The position numbers and the translations under genes were made by a program. A stretch of DNA of 30,392 nt from CAZCZU01 sp964503475. GTDB lineage: Bacteria > Pseudomonadota > Zetaproteobacteria > Mariprofundales > Mariprofundaceae. The notes under the pieces were generated by a model that saw only the letters and a list, made by a program, of their open reading frames with translations, had not been told where the DNA came from and did not search any database. This document shows positions 23,043 to 30,392 of this stretch, piece after piece. The stretch spans positions 1-30,392 of the forward strand of contig CAZCZU010000032.1 of assembly GCA_964503475.1 (NCBI GenBank), read 5' to 3'. Within the stretch, counting starts at the first letter, position 1, and each line of letters starts with the position of its first letter.

Positions 23043-25400
23043 TCAACCCCTCAGTACTGCGCCGAAGCGCTTCTCCATCTCGGCCACGACCGCCTGCGAT
23101 GCCGCATCGGAGTCCTCCTGGGTCAGGGTCCGGTCCGGCGCCTGCAGTACGAAGCGCACGCCGAGACTCACCTTGCCTTCCGGCACACCTTTGCCGACAT
23201 AGCGGTCGAAGATGCGGGCATCGCTCAAAAGCTTGCCGCCCGCCTTGCGCACGGCCTGCACGATGTCCTCGGCCTTCGCTTCCTTATCGAACAGGAAGAC
23301 CAGATCGCGCTCGGTACTCGGGAACTCCGGCAGCGGGGCGAACTTCGGCGCCTTGGCCTTCGGCAAGGCATCGAGATTCACTTCCGCCACATAGACCGGC
23401 AGATCGATGTCGTAGGTCGCGGCAATGTCGCCATCGACCTTGCCGATGCGGCCGATTTCACTACGACCAGCCACAATCTTCGCCGTCTGACCGGCCTGCA
23501 GGCCCTGCTCCGCATCGCTGGCGACAAAGCGCGGCGTCACACCCATGCGTGCAAGCCAGCCCTCGACGGCACCCTTCAGATCGAAGAAATCGGCACTGCG
23601 GGCCGCACCATACCAGGCATCACCCTGCACCTCGCCGGCCATCAGCCAGGCCATCATGTTGGTCTCATCAATGCCCTTGCCGGTGCGCACATAGCTGCGC
23701 CCCTGCTCGACCAGTGCCAGGCCATACTGCTGGCGGTTGAGGTTATGACGGGCAATGCCGAGCAGCCCCGGCCAGATGCTGTGGCGCATCACCGCCATCG
23801 CCTCGCTGATCGGATTGGCCAGCACGATGTCCGCCGCTTCATCCGCCGAGAAGAGACGCTGCTCATCTTTGGAAATAAAGGCGTAGCTGATCACCTGGTT
23901 GAAGCCGCCCTGCACCGCCAGCGGCAGTGCCTGCGAGGCCTCGGCCTGAACCGCCATCTCCAATGCCGGCAGCTCGGCCGGAATGGCATCGTAGCCGATA
24001 ATACGGGCATACTCCTCGCTGATATCCTCCGGCAGGCTGACGTCATGACGATGGCTCGGAATCTCGACAGTGAGCTCGCCACCCTTACGCGTCACGCCGA
24101 AGCCCATGCGACGCAGCACATCGTCGCGGACTTCATCGATGGCAATACCGAGTCGCGCACTCATGCGATCGGCGGCAAATGTCATCGTCTTCGGCTGCTG
24201 CAGGGCAGCGGCATCGCCAACCGTATGGATGCTGCCGGCCTTGCCGCCGAACAGCTCGACGATCATGGCCGTGGCCCGGTTCATCGCCTTCTCGACCATG
24301 GCCGCATCGACACCGCGTTCGAAACGCATCGAGGCCTCGGAGACCATACCGTGCGTACGGCGGGTGATACTCACCTGGGCCGGACGGAAGAAGGCGGACT
24401 CCAGCACCACCTCGGTGGTGGACTCGGTGACACCCGAAGGCTCGGAACCCATGATACCGGCCAGGGCCACAACGCCCTCGCCATCGGCAATGACCAGTTC
24501 GCCGGCATTCAGTTTCAGTTTGCGGCCGTCCAGGGCATGGAAGGCCTCATTGCCGGCCGCGGCACGCACGTAGATGTCGCCGGAAAGCTTCGCGGCATCG
24601 AAGGCGTGCATCGGCTGGCCCATGTCGAGCATGATGTAGTTGAGTACGTCGACGACACCGTTGACCGGGCGCATGCCGGCCGCGATCAGGCGCTGCTGCA
24701 TCCATGCCGGCGACTCGCCCACCTGCACGCCGCTGATACGGCGCCCCAGGTAGAGCGGGCAATCCTCTTCAGCACTGACGTGTACGTTGACCGCAGCCAC
24801 GTCGGCGGCTTCGGAGAGCGTGCCTGTCGTAACGTCGCTCAGGGCCACGCCGTAGTCGGCCGCCAGATCGCGCGCCAGACCGTGCACGCTCATGCAATCG
24901 CCGCGATTCGGGGTAATGGAGAGATCGAGGATCGCCTCCTCCAGCTCAAGGTAGTCGCCCACCTCCATGCCGACCGGGGCATCCTTGGGCAGGATCAGAA
25001 GCCCTGCCGCATCCTCGGCCAGGCCGAGCTCCGCTTCCGAACAGCACATGCCGAAGCTGGTCTCGCCACGGATCTTGCCCTTTTTGATCTTCAGGCCGTT
25101 GGGCAGCGAGGTACCGATGGTCGCCACCGGCACCTTGTCGCCGGCCCCCATGTTGGAAGCGCCGCAGACGATGGCCAGCGGCTCGTCGGCATCGATGTCG
25201 ATCTTGAGCAGGCTCAGCTTGTCGGCATCGGGATGCGGATCTTTGGAGAGGATATGGCCGACCACGACGCCCTTCACGGCAGCGCGCGGCGCCTCGATCC
25301 CCTCGACCTCGTGGCCGAGGCGTACCAGGGCGGCGGCGATGTTCTCCACCGTATCGTCGATGGCGGTATGTTCTTTCAGCCAGGACAGTGGGAGTTTCAT
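23043..25400 (-). CDS. pheT: Phenylalanyl-tRNA synthetase beta subunit
   Basis: Forms the alpha2-beta2 PheRS with PheS. The 785-residue product is full length and has the expected domains in order: an N-terminal OB-fold tRNA-binding domain (VVVGHILSKDPHPDADKLSLLKIDI to CCSEAELGL), B3/B4 editing domain (LYLGRRISGVQ to VVALAGIMG), B5 (PKTMTFAADRMSARLGIAI to DISEEYARIIGYDAIP), the catalytic-like core, and a C-terminal ferredoxin-like anticodon-binding domain (LPEFPSTERDLVFLFDKEAKAEDIV). The frame opens at 25517, but ATG 25400 gives the family N-terminus MKLPLSWLKEH and overlaps the pheS stop (ATGA). Confidence 0.98.
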   Translation of the reverse strand: MKLPLSWLKEHTAIDDTVENIAAALVRLGHEVEGIEAPRAAVKGVVVGHILSKDPHPDADKLSLLKIDIDADEPLAIVCGASNMGAGDKVPVATIGTSLPNGLKIKKGKIRGETSFGMCCSEAELGLAEDAAGLLILPKDAPVGMEVGDYLELEEAILDLSITPNRGDCMSVHGLARDLAADYGVALSDVTTGTLSEAADVAAVNVHVSAEEDCPLYLGRRISGVQVGESPAWMQQRLIAAGMRPVNGVVDVLNYIMLDMGQPMHAFDAAKLSGDIYVRAAAGNEAFHALDGRKLKLNAGELVIADGEGVVALAGIMGSEPSGVTESTTEVVLESAFFRPAQVSITRRTHGMVSEASMRFERGVDAAMVEKAMNRATAMIVELFGGKAGSIHTVGDAAALQQPKTMTFAADRMSARLGIAIDEVRDDVLRRMGFGVTRKGGELTVEIPSHRHDVSLPEDISEEYARIIGYDAIPAELPALEMAVQAEASQALPLAVQGGFNQVISYAFISKDEQRLFSADEAADIVLANPISEAMAVMRHSIWPGLLGIARHNLNRQQYGLALVEQGRSYVRTGKGIDETNMMAWLMAGEVQGDAWYGAARSADFFDLKGAVEGWLARMGVTPRFVASDAEQGLQAGQTAKIVAGRSEIGRIGKVDGDIAATYDIDLPVYVAEVNLDALPKAKAPKFAPLPEFPSTERDLVFLFDKEAKAEDIVQAVRKAGGKLLSDARIFDRYVGKGVPEGKVSLGVRFVLQAPDRTLTQEDSDAASQAVVAEMEKRFGAVLRG

Positions 25401-26464
25401 CGGCCTACCCTCCTCAGGAAGCGGATATCGTTTTCGAAAAAGAGACGCAGGTCGGGGATGCCGTACTTGAGCATCACCAGACGTTCGACACCGAGGCCGA
25501 AGGCGAAGCCGGACCATTCGTCCGCATCAATGCCGACCGACTTGAGCACGTTCGGATGGATCATGCCGGAGCCCAGCACCTCGATCCAGCCGGTGTCCTT
25601 GCAGACGCGACAGCCCTTGCCGTTACAGATCACACAGCCCATATCGACCTCGGCCGACGGCTCGGTGAACGGGAAGTAGCTCGGACGCAGCCGGATCGGC
25701 AGCTCCTTACCGAAATAGGTGGAGAGGAAGTGCTGCAGCACCCCCTTCAGATGCGCCATGGAGACATTGCGATCGACCTTGAATACCTCGACCTGATGGA
25801 ACATCGGCGAGTGGGTGACATCGTAATCGCAGCGGTAGACACGCCCGGGCGCCACCACGGCCAGCGGCGGTTCGCCGCCGGCTTCCAGGCAGTCTTTCAT
25901 AGCACGGATCTGCACCGGCGAGGTGTGGGTACGCAGCAGCTGGGCCTGCTCCTCTTCACTCTTGATGAAGAAGGTGTCGTGCATGGCGCGGGCCGGATGC
26001 TCCGGCGGGATATTGAGGGCATCGAAGTTGTGGAACTCGTCCTCGATCTCCGGCCCTTCAGCGACGGCAAAGCCCATCTGGCGGAAGATCTCGCTGATCT
26101 CGTCCAGCCCCATCTGTACCGGATGGCGGGTGCCGGCAGCACTCGTGCGTCCGGCCAGCGTCACATCGATACGCTCAGCCTCGATACGACGCTGTTTCTC
26201 GACCTCCTGCAGACGGCTCTCGGCCGACTCCAGGGCCGTGCCCAGTATGCTCTTGACCGTATTGACCAGCTGGCCGACCTGCGGCCGCTCCTCGGGCGGC
26301 AGCTTGCCGACTCCCTTGAGCACTTCGGTCAGCCCACCCTTCTTACCGAGGTAGCGGACACGCACCTCTTCCAGGTCGGCAAGGCTGCCCGCGGCGTCAA
26401 CGGCGGCGGTCGCCTCGGCCTGCAGGGCATTCAGTTGTTCCTTGATGGCATCAATGCCGGACAT
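25397..26464 (-). CDS. pheS: Phenylalanyl-tRNA synthetase alpha subunit
   Basis: Catalytic subunit of PheRS. The 355-residue product has an N-terminal coiled-coil arm (about 1-85, KEQLNALQAEATAAVDAAGSLADLEEVRVRYLGKKGGLTEVLKG) and a class II core: motif 1 region HPVQMGLDEISEIFRQMGFAVAEGPEIEDEFHNFDALNIP, motif 2 CDYDVTHSPMFHQVEVFKVD, motif 3 GFAFGLGVERLVMLKYGIPDLR. ATG 26464 is chosen over the upstream ATG 26476 because GGAGG sits at the right distance. A strong terminator separates it from rplT, and no obvious promoter lies in the 68 bases between, suggesting attenuation or a weak promoter. Confidence 0.98.
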   Translation of the reverse strand: MSGIDAIKEQLNALQAEATAAVDAAGSLADLEEVRVRYLGKKGGLTEVLKGVGKLPPEERPQVGQLVNTVKSILGTALESAESRLQEVEKQRRIEAERIDVTLAGRTSAAGTRHPVQMGLDEISEIFRQMGFAVAEGPEIEDEFHNFDALNIPPEHPARAMHDTFFIKSEEEQAQLLRTHTSPVQIRAMKDCLEAGGEPPLAVVAPGRVYRCDYDVTHSPMFHQVEVFKVDRNVSMAHLKGVLQHFLSTYFGKELPIRLRPSYFPFTEPSAEVDMGCVICNGKGCRVCKDTGWIEVLGSGMIHPNVLKSVGIDADEWSGFAFGLGVERLVMLKYGIPDLRLFFENDIRFLRRVGR

Positions 26465-26532
26465 GTGTCCCTCCATCGATCTTTCTCGATTCCTGCCACG
26501 GACTCTGCCGTGACCAAAGTCTGGCGCGATAG

Positions 26533-26567
26533 AAAAAAAATGGCAGAGCCATTACAGCTCTGCCATT
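26533..26567 (-). terminator. Intrinsic terminator between rplT and pheS
   Basis: Perfect eleven-pair stem AATGGCAGAGC/GCTCTGCCATT with a seven-base loop (TGTAATG), followed on the minus strand by an uninterrupted eight-T run. It lies 42 bases beyond the rplT stop and 68 bases before the pheS ATG, the place where E. coli has the pheM-pheST attenuator. Confidence 0.93.
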
Positions 26568-26609
26568 CACTATGCCAGCACTCCGGATAAAACCGGAATG
26601 GTTATTAAT

Positions 26610-26966
26610 TTACTGGATGTGTGCGCGAGCTGCTTCTGCCAGCTTCGCAAACGCATCAGCGTCACGTACAGCGATATCGGCCAGAACCTTGCGGTCCAGC
26701 TCGATGCCAGCCTTGTCCAGGCCGTACATGAAGCGGGAGTAGCTCATGCCGTGCATACGGGCAGCCGCATTGATACGAACAATCCACAGGCTGCGGAAAT
26801 CACGCTTCTTGACCTTGCGGTCGCGGTAAGCGTACTGACGCGCCTTGTCGACAGCCTGGGCGGCTGTACGGAAACAGTTCTTGCGACGGCCACGGTAGCC
26901 CTTGGCTGCCTTGATTACTTTCTTGTGGCGGGCGTGCGCCGGCACACCGGATTTAACGCGAGGCAT
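26610..26966 (-). CDS. rplT: 50S ribosomal protein L20
   Basis: Early 23S rRNA-binding assembly protein. The 118 residues match throughout: MPRVKSGVPAHARHKKVIKAAKGYRGRRKN, then YAYRDRKVKKRDFRSLWIVRINAAARMHGMSYSRFMYGLDKAGIELDRKVLADIAV. AAGGAGAGCAAG precedes ATG 26966. It is third in infC-rpmI-rplT; in E. coli L20 represses rpmI-rplT translation, but I could not locate such a site here. Confidence 0.99.
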   Translation of the reverse strand: MPRVKSGVPAHARHKKVIKAAKGYRGRRKNCFRTAAQAVDKARQYAYRDRKVKKRDFRSLWIVRINAAARMHGMSYSRFMYGLDKAGIELDRKVLADIAVRDADAFAKLAEAARAHIQ

Positions 26967-26993
26967 CTTGCTCTCCTTACCTTAATGAACTGC

Positions 26994-27191
26994 TTAGCGG
27001 CCCGGGATCAGGCGATCGAGCGAACGCTTGTCGGCATCGGCCACGATCTCGGAACCACGGATGTTGCGCTTACGCTTCGGCGACTTCTTGGTCAGGATGT
27101 GGTTACCAAATGCATTGTTACGCTTCCACTTACCGCTACCGGTCTTGGAGAAGCGCTTGGCAGCACCACTGTTACTCTTCATCTTCGGCAT
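26994..27191 (-). CDS. rpmI: 50S ribosomal protein L35
   Basis: Small basic 50S protein of 65 residues: MPKMKSNSGAAKRFSKTGSGKWKRNNAFGNHILTKKSPKRKRNIRGSEIV, a full family match. It starts 14 bases after infC and ends 27 bases before rplT, the standard infC-rpmI-rplT order. Confidence 0.98.
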   Translation of the reverse strand: MPKMKSNSGAAKRFSKTGSGKWKRNNAFGNHILTKKSPKRKRNIRGSEIVADADKRSLDRLIPGR

Positions 27192-27205
27192 AATCGCACC
27201 TACCC

Positions 27206-27721
27206 TTATTTCTTCAACGGAGCGATGACCATGATCATCTGACGCCCTTCGAGGTTTGGCATCTTCTCCGGTTTACCCAGGTCCGCAACGTGTTCGGCAA
27301 CATTTTTCAGCTGCTCGGCACCGCGATCCGTATAGGCCATTTCACGACCACGGAAACGCAGGGATACCTTCACCTTGTTTCCTTCTTCCAGGAACTTGCG
27401 TACCCGCTTGAGCTTGACCTCCAGATCATGCTGGTCAGTGCTGGCGCGAACCTTCACTTCCTTGATCTGGATGACATGCTGTTTCTTCTTGGCCTCATTG
27501 GCCTTCTTGCTCTGCTCGTACTTGTACTTGCCGTAGTCCATCACCTTGCAAACAGGTGGCTTGGCATTCGGCGAGATCATTACGAGGTCAAGATCTGCCT
27601 CTTCCGCTTTGGCAATGGCCTCTCGCAGCGGAAGCACTCCGATTTGCTCTCCATCATGACCAATGACACGCACCTCACGTGCTTCGATTCCGTCATTGAT
27701 AAACAGTTCTTTCTTGCTGAT
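27206..27721 (-). CDS. infC: Translation initiation factor IF-3 (rare ATC start)
   Basis: IF3 binds 30S subunits, blocks 50S joining and discriminates against non-canonical start codons. Starting only at the first standard start codon (GTG 27673) gives 155 residues and cuts into the N-domain. The frame continues upstream as ISKKELFINDGIEAREVRVIGHDGEQIG, the usual IF3 N-terminus, and the only suitably placed initiator is ATC at 27721, five bases after AGGGGG. That gives 171 residues, a normal length. The central linker KKANEAKKKQHVIQIKEVKVR and the C-domain VSLRFRGREMAYTDRGAEQL are intact. A rare start codon is the known autoregulatory device of infC (AUU in E. coli). The frame is the same as thrS, separated by TAG plus nine bases. 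Confidence 0.95.
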   Translation of the reverse strand: MSKKELFINDGIEAREVRVIGHDGEQIGVLPLREAIAKAEEADLDLVMISPNAKPPVCKVMDYGKYKYEQSKKANEAKKKQHVIQIKEVKVRASTDQHDLEVKLKRVRKFLEEGNKVKVSLRFRGREMAYTDRGAEQLKNVAEHVADLGKPEKMPNLEGRQMIMVIAPLKK

Positions 27722-27733
27722 GGGAGCCCCCTA
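27719..27733 (-). promoter_or_regulatory. infC initiation region: Shine-Dalgarno over thrS stop, ATC start
   Basis: On the minus strand the sequence reads TAGGGGGCTCCCATC. TAG is the thrS stop, AGGGGG is the ribosome-binding site beginning inside that stop, and ATC follows five bases later. No ATG, GTG or TTG occurs in this frame between the stop and codon 17, so the start must be non-canonical or the protein truncated. Confidence 0.8.
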
Positions 27734-29635
27734 TCGGTATTGTTCTTTCATGGAACGCATCTCTGCGATCCAATCGTCCACAGTCATCGAACCGAGATTG
27801 TTGCCGCTGCGGTCGCGCACGGAAACCGTGCCTTCGTCCCGCTCCCGGTCGCCTGCGACCAGAATATAGGGCACCCGATCCAAGGTGTGGGCGCGCACTT
27901 TATAGCCGACTTTCTCGTTTCGCAAGTCCGATTCGACTCGGAAGCCCGCTTCGACCATTTTTGCCGTCGCCTCAGCCACGTAATCGGCCTGCGATTCGGA
28001 GATGTTACAGACCATCGCCTGCACCGGCGCCAGCCAGAACGGGAACTTGCCCTCGTGCTGCTCGATCAGGATACCGATGAAGCGCTCCAGCGAACCAAGA
28101 ATGGCGCGATGCAGCATCACCGGCGTGTGGCGCTCGTTGTCCTCGCCGATGTACTCGGCGCCAAGGCGACCCGGCATCGAGAAGTCCACCTGGATGGTAC
28201 CGCACTGCCAGACACGGCCCAGGCAATCCTTGAGTGAAAACTCGATCTTCGGACCATAAAAGGCGCCCTCGCCCGGGTTCAGGCCGTACTCGATATCTTT
28301 CGATTTCAGTGCCTCGTGCAGGGCGGACTCCGCCTTGTCCCACTGCTCGTCGGTACCGACCCGCTTCTCCGGACGATCGGAGAGGAAGATGATCACCTCT
28401 TCGAAGCCGAAGCGCTTGTAGACCTCGTACACCAGGTCGATGAAGTTGCCGACCTCGCTCTGGATCTGTCCCTCGGTACAGAAGATGTGGGCATCGTCCT
28501 GCACGAAGTTTCGCAGGCGCATCAGGCCGTGCAGCGTGCCGGAGGGCTCGTTGCGATGACAGGAGCCGAACTCGGCCAGACGCAGCGGCAGCTCGCGATA
28601 GGAGTGCAGCGACTGGTTGAACACCTGCACATGGCAGGGGCAGTTCATCGGCTTGATGGCGTAGTCGCGGTTCTCGGTGCTGGTAGTGAACATGTCGTCA
28701 CGGAATTTCTCCCAGTGACCGGACTTCTCCCACAGCTTGCGATCGACCACCTGCGGCGTCTTGATCTCTTTATATCCGTTTTCGCGCATCACTTCGCGAA
28801 TCTCGTTCTCGACCGCCTGCCAGACCGACCACCCCTTCGGATGCCAGAAGATCATGCCCGGCGCCTCTTCCTGCAGATGGAAGAGCTCCAGCTTGCGACC
28901 GATCTTGCGGTGATCGCGCTTCTCCGCCTCTTCCAGGCGGTGCAGGTAATCCTTCAGGTCGTCCTTGGATGCCCAGGCGGTACCGTAGATACGCTGCAGC
29001 TGCTCGTTATCGGAGTTGCCTTCCCAGTAGGCACCGGCCACGCGCATCAGCTTGAATGCCTTCAGCTTGTTGGTGTTCGGCACATGCGGACCGCGGCAGA
29101 GATCGCGCCACTCGCCCTGCTTGTAGAGGCTCACCGTCTCGCCTTGCGGGATACGGGCAATCAACTTGGCCTTGTAGTGCTCGCCGATCGATTCGAAGTG
29201 GCGCACGGCATCGTCGCGATCCCACTCCTCGCGCGTAATCTCCAGGTTCTGGCGCGCCAGCTCCTTCATCTTCTGCTCGATCTTCGTGAGATCTTCCGGC
29301 GTGAAGGGGCGCTCGTAGGCGAAATCGTAGTAGAAACCATCCTCGATCACCGGACCGATGGTCACCTGCGCGCCGGGGAAGAGCTCCTGCACGGCCATGG
29401 CCATCAGGTGAGAGGTGGAGTGACGGATCACCTCGACACCCTCATCGCTCTTGGCGGTAATCAGCGAAACCTCATCGCCATCGGCAAGCTTGTGCGAAAG
29501 GTCGCACTGCTCGCCATTCACCACGGCGGCAAGCACTGCGCGGGCAAGGCCAGGACCAATATCGTTGGCAAGGTCGAAGGCGGTTGCGCCTTCATCCAGA
29601 GTACGGGTTGAGCCGTCCGGCAATCGAATGTCCAT
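27731..29635 (-). CDS. thrS: Threonyl-tRNA synthetase
   Basis: Charges tRNA-Thr and edits mis-activated serine. The 634-residue, full-length enzyme has a TGS domain (1-60, IRLPDGSTRTLDEGATAFDLAN), the editing domain with HSTSHLMAMA (His72, His76) and DLCRGPHVPNT, a class II catalytic core (zinc ligand Cys in KPMNCPCHVQVF; motif 2 GSCHRNEPSGTLHGLMRLRNFVQDDAHIF; motif 3 GSLERFIGILIEQ), and a C-terminal anticodon-binding domain (PFWLAPVQAMVCNISESQADYVAE). The start is ATG 29635. An 80-base leader downstream of a predicted promoter contains small hairpins (29668-29678 and 29702-29717). E. coli ThrRS represses its own translation through leader structures; I cannot show a tRNA-Thr mimic here. Confidence 0.98.
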   Translation of the reverse strand: MDIRLPDGSTRTLDEGATAFDLANDIGPGLARAVLAAVVNGEQCDLSHKLADGDEVSLITAKSDEGVEVIRHSTSHLMAMAVQELFPGAQVTIGPVIEDGFYYDFAYERPFTPEDLTKIEQKMKELARQNLEITREEWDRDDAVRHFESIGEHYKAKLIARIPQGETVSLYKQGEWRDLCRGPHVPNTNKLKAFKLMRVAGAYWEGNSDNEQLQRIYGTAWASKDDLKDYLHRLEEAEKRDHRKIGRKLELFHLQEEAPGMIFWHPKGWSVWQAVENEIREVMRENGYKEIKTPQVVDRKLWEKSGHWEKFRDDMFTTSTENRDYAIKPMNCPCHVQVFNQSLHSYRELPLRLAEFGSCHRNEPSGTLHGLMRLRNFVQDDAHIFCTEGQIQSEVGNFIDLVYEVYKRFGFEEVIIFLSDRPEKRVGTDEQWDKAESALHEALKSKDIEYGLNPGEGAFYGPKIEFSLKDCLGRVWQCGTIQVDFSMPGRLGAEYIGEDNERHTPVMLHRAILGSLERFIGILIEQHEGKFPFWLAPVQAMVCNISESQADYVAEATAKMVEAGFRVESDLRNEKVGYKVRAHTLDRVPYILVAGDRERDEGTVSVRDRSGNNLGSMTVDDWIAEMRSMKEQYR

Positions 29636-29721
29636 GCTGTCAGCTACCCCGTAGTAATTAGAAGTGTGTCCGTCGGACCACCCGAAAAGCCTTGGTTTTC
29701 AGGCCCCAAAAAGGGCCGCGA

Positions 29722-29750
29722 ACCCTATCCACAGCCCCAAAACCGGTCAA
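29722..29750 (-). promoter_or_regulatory. Probable thrS promoter
   Basis: TTGACC (29750-29745) and TAGGGT (29727-29722) on the minus strand are 17 bases apart. The -35 is near consensus and the -10 weak (3 of 6). Transcription would start near 29715, at a GGCCC/GGGCC hairpin (29717-29702), leaving about 80 bases of leader. It sits just downstream of the low-GC gene, exactly where the composition returns to that of the core genome. Confidence 0.5.
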
Positions 29751-29766
29751 GAATACAGCAGTCTAA

Positions 29767-30198
29767 TTATTTCAAGCGAACCCATTTGTTTTCGAACGGA
29801 TCAAAATATAGATGCTGGGTTTGCTCAAAAACATCACTAGCAAGACCATCGGCCATCTCACTTGCCTTATAGATTTCATCGATTTCATTATCCAAATCTA
29901 TACCTAATTCATCATCAAAGTGCTCGACTTTAACAAACATAGCATGTGCAAGCTTATTTCTAGCTGTAATTATCAAATCAACCTGGGCTTTAAATGCTTT
30001 GTTGTCTGTATACTTTGAATATAGGTCGGCTAGTTTGCCGAGAGCCATTTTGTCGATGGCTTTTTGATCGTAAGGATATTCAAAATATTCTTTAACCTGG
30101 TCCCTAATCAATTGCTCATACTTCTCGAGTGCACCGCGAAGCATAAACTCCAACAATTGGAAATTGACCATAGCTTCGTGCAATTTTTCTTTCTTCAT
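29767..30198 (-). CDS. Unrecognised HEPN-like protein in low-GC segment
   Basis: A 143-residue, mostly helical, acidic-tailed protein I cannot assign to a named family. It contains ITARNKLAHAMF with Arg80 and His85, matching the R-x4-6-H motif of HEPN-domain RNases, preceded by a helix rich in Leu, Glu and Lys (LEFMLRGALEKYEQLIRDQVKEYF), as in many HEPN proteins. The tail ends in DPFENKWVRLK. No nucleotidyltransferase or antitoxin partner is visible in the window. GC content is far below that of all neighbouring genes, and codons are AT-rich, suggesting acquisition. The start ATG 30198 has no good Shine-Dalgarno (AAGG 13 bases away). Toxin-like activity is inference only. Confidence 0.7.
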   Translation of the reverse strand: MKKEKLHEAMVNFQLLEFMLRGALEKYEQLIRDQVKEYFEYPYDQKAIDKMALGKLADLYSKYTDNKAFKAQVDLIITARNKLAHAMFVKVEHFDDELGIDLDNEIDEIYKASEMADGLASDVFEQTQHLYFDPFENKWVRLK

Positions 30199-30392
30199 TT
30201 TTAGCTCATGCCTTATCTCAGATTAAAAGAGACATTACCTTTTTCAACGCTTATGGATCAAAGAAATAGCGACTCTTTTACTTCTTAATTTATAAAGAGC
30301 CACTACATGTAAATACCATGAAATTACCACGAGTAGATGTTGGATCAGGTCGGGAACGGGCCATGGATTTCATATCATTGGAAATAGCAATC
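30199..30392. other. AT-rich edge region without a confirmed gene
   Basis: This 194-base stretch has no complete gene. A plus-strand frame opens at ATG 30318 and stays open for 25 codons to the edge (MKLPRVDVGSGRERAMDF). A minus-strand frame enters from the edge and ends near 30288 (ending RGNFMVFTCSGSL). Both cannot be real and neither is recognisable. An imperfect CTCTTT/AAAGAG inverted repeat lies near 30270-30300. Confidence 0.35.

Noticed and set aside
23025..25679. Very long plus-strand open frames opposite pheT/pheS (884 codons), thrS, ffh, glyA, guaB and guaA
   Set aside because: They mirror highly conserved minus-strand genes in GC-rich DNA. Their translations are rich in His, Arg and Gln without domain signatures, typical of antisense shadow frames.
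26568..26609. PheM-type leader peptide before pheS
   Set aside because: No start codon followed by a run of Phe codons exists between the rplT stop and the terminator in any minus-strand frame.
29636..29721. T-box or tRNA-Thr-mimicking operator in the thrS leader
   Set aside because: The leader has small hairpins but no T-box specifier/antiterminator elements and no loop clearly matching a tRNA-Thr anticodon arm.

Overview
The window is a dense, almost entirely minus-strand stretch of a bacterial chromosome. It carries core housekeeping genes: translation, aminoacyl-tRNA synthetases, SRP, GMP synthesis, mismatch repair, PII uridylylation, and Asp-family and Leu biosynthesis. Base composition is moderately GC-rich (high fifties to sixty percent by eye) up to about position 29650, then drops sharply to about 37 percent GC. 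Gene content and order (glyA-nrdR, rpsP-rimM-trmD-rplS, thrS-infC-rpmI-rplT-pheST, guaBA, glnD with ACT domains, a Mip/FkpA-type lipoprotein) point to a Gram-negative proteobacterium. A marine Mariprofundus-like (Zetaproteobacteria) origin is my best guess; this is inference from gene order, not something I could test.

Read in the direction of transcription (right to left). (1) 30392-29767: low-GC accessory DNA with one unrecognised gene carrying a HEPN-like R-x4-H motif. (2) 29750-26533: promoter, thrS, infC (apparently starting at a rare ATC codon, in frame with and nine bases after the thrS stop), rpmI, rplT, and a textbook intrinsic terminator. (3) 26464-22401: pheS, pheT, rnhB. (4) 22400-21543: an 858-base non-coding region holding a structured 242-base tandem higher-order repeat and a tRNA-like remnant. 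(5) 21542-13771: mutS, glnD, a patatin-like phospholipase, a small CBU_0592-type membrane protein, a MurU-like nucleotidyltransferase and a ZIP metal transporter, all with overlapping ends and so very likely one operon; then a universal stress protein and a GltP-type dicarboxylic amino-acid symporter. (6) 11953-11685: a 269-base MITE-like element with perfect 23-base terminal inverted repeats, lying directly at the symporter stop codon. (7) 11601-6413: guaB, a terminator hairpin, guaA, an FKBP-type lipoprotein, ffh. (8) 6399-3940: a strong promoter, then rpsP, rimM, trmD, a SPOUT-type methyltransferase, rplS and a terminator. (9) 3834-1: glyA, nrdR, leuB and asd, tightly coupled; asd runs off the left edge.

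Most junctions are ATGA/GTGA/TTGA-type overlaps, and non-ATG starts (GTG, TTG, ATC) are common. Several start sites were moved inward from the longest open frame on the basis of Shine-Dalgarno position and family N-termini. I see no complete tRNA, rRNA, CRISPR array, prophage or transposase gene. The least explained parts are the repeat array between rnhB and mutS, the MITE-like element, the infC start and the low-GC right edge.
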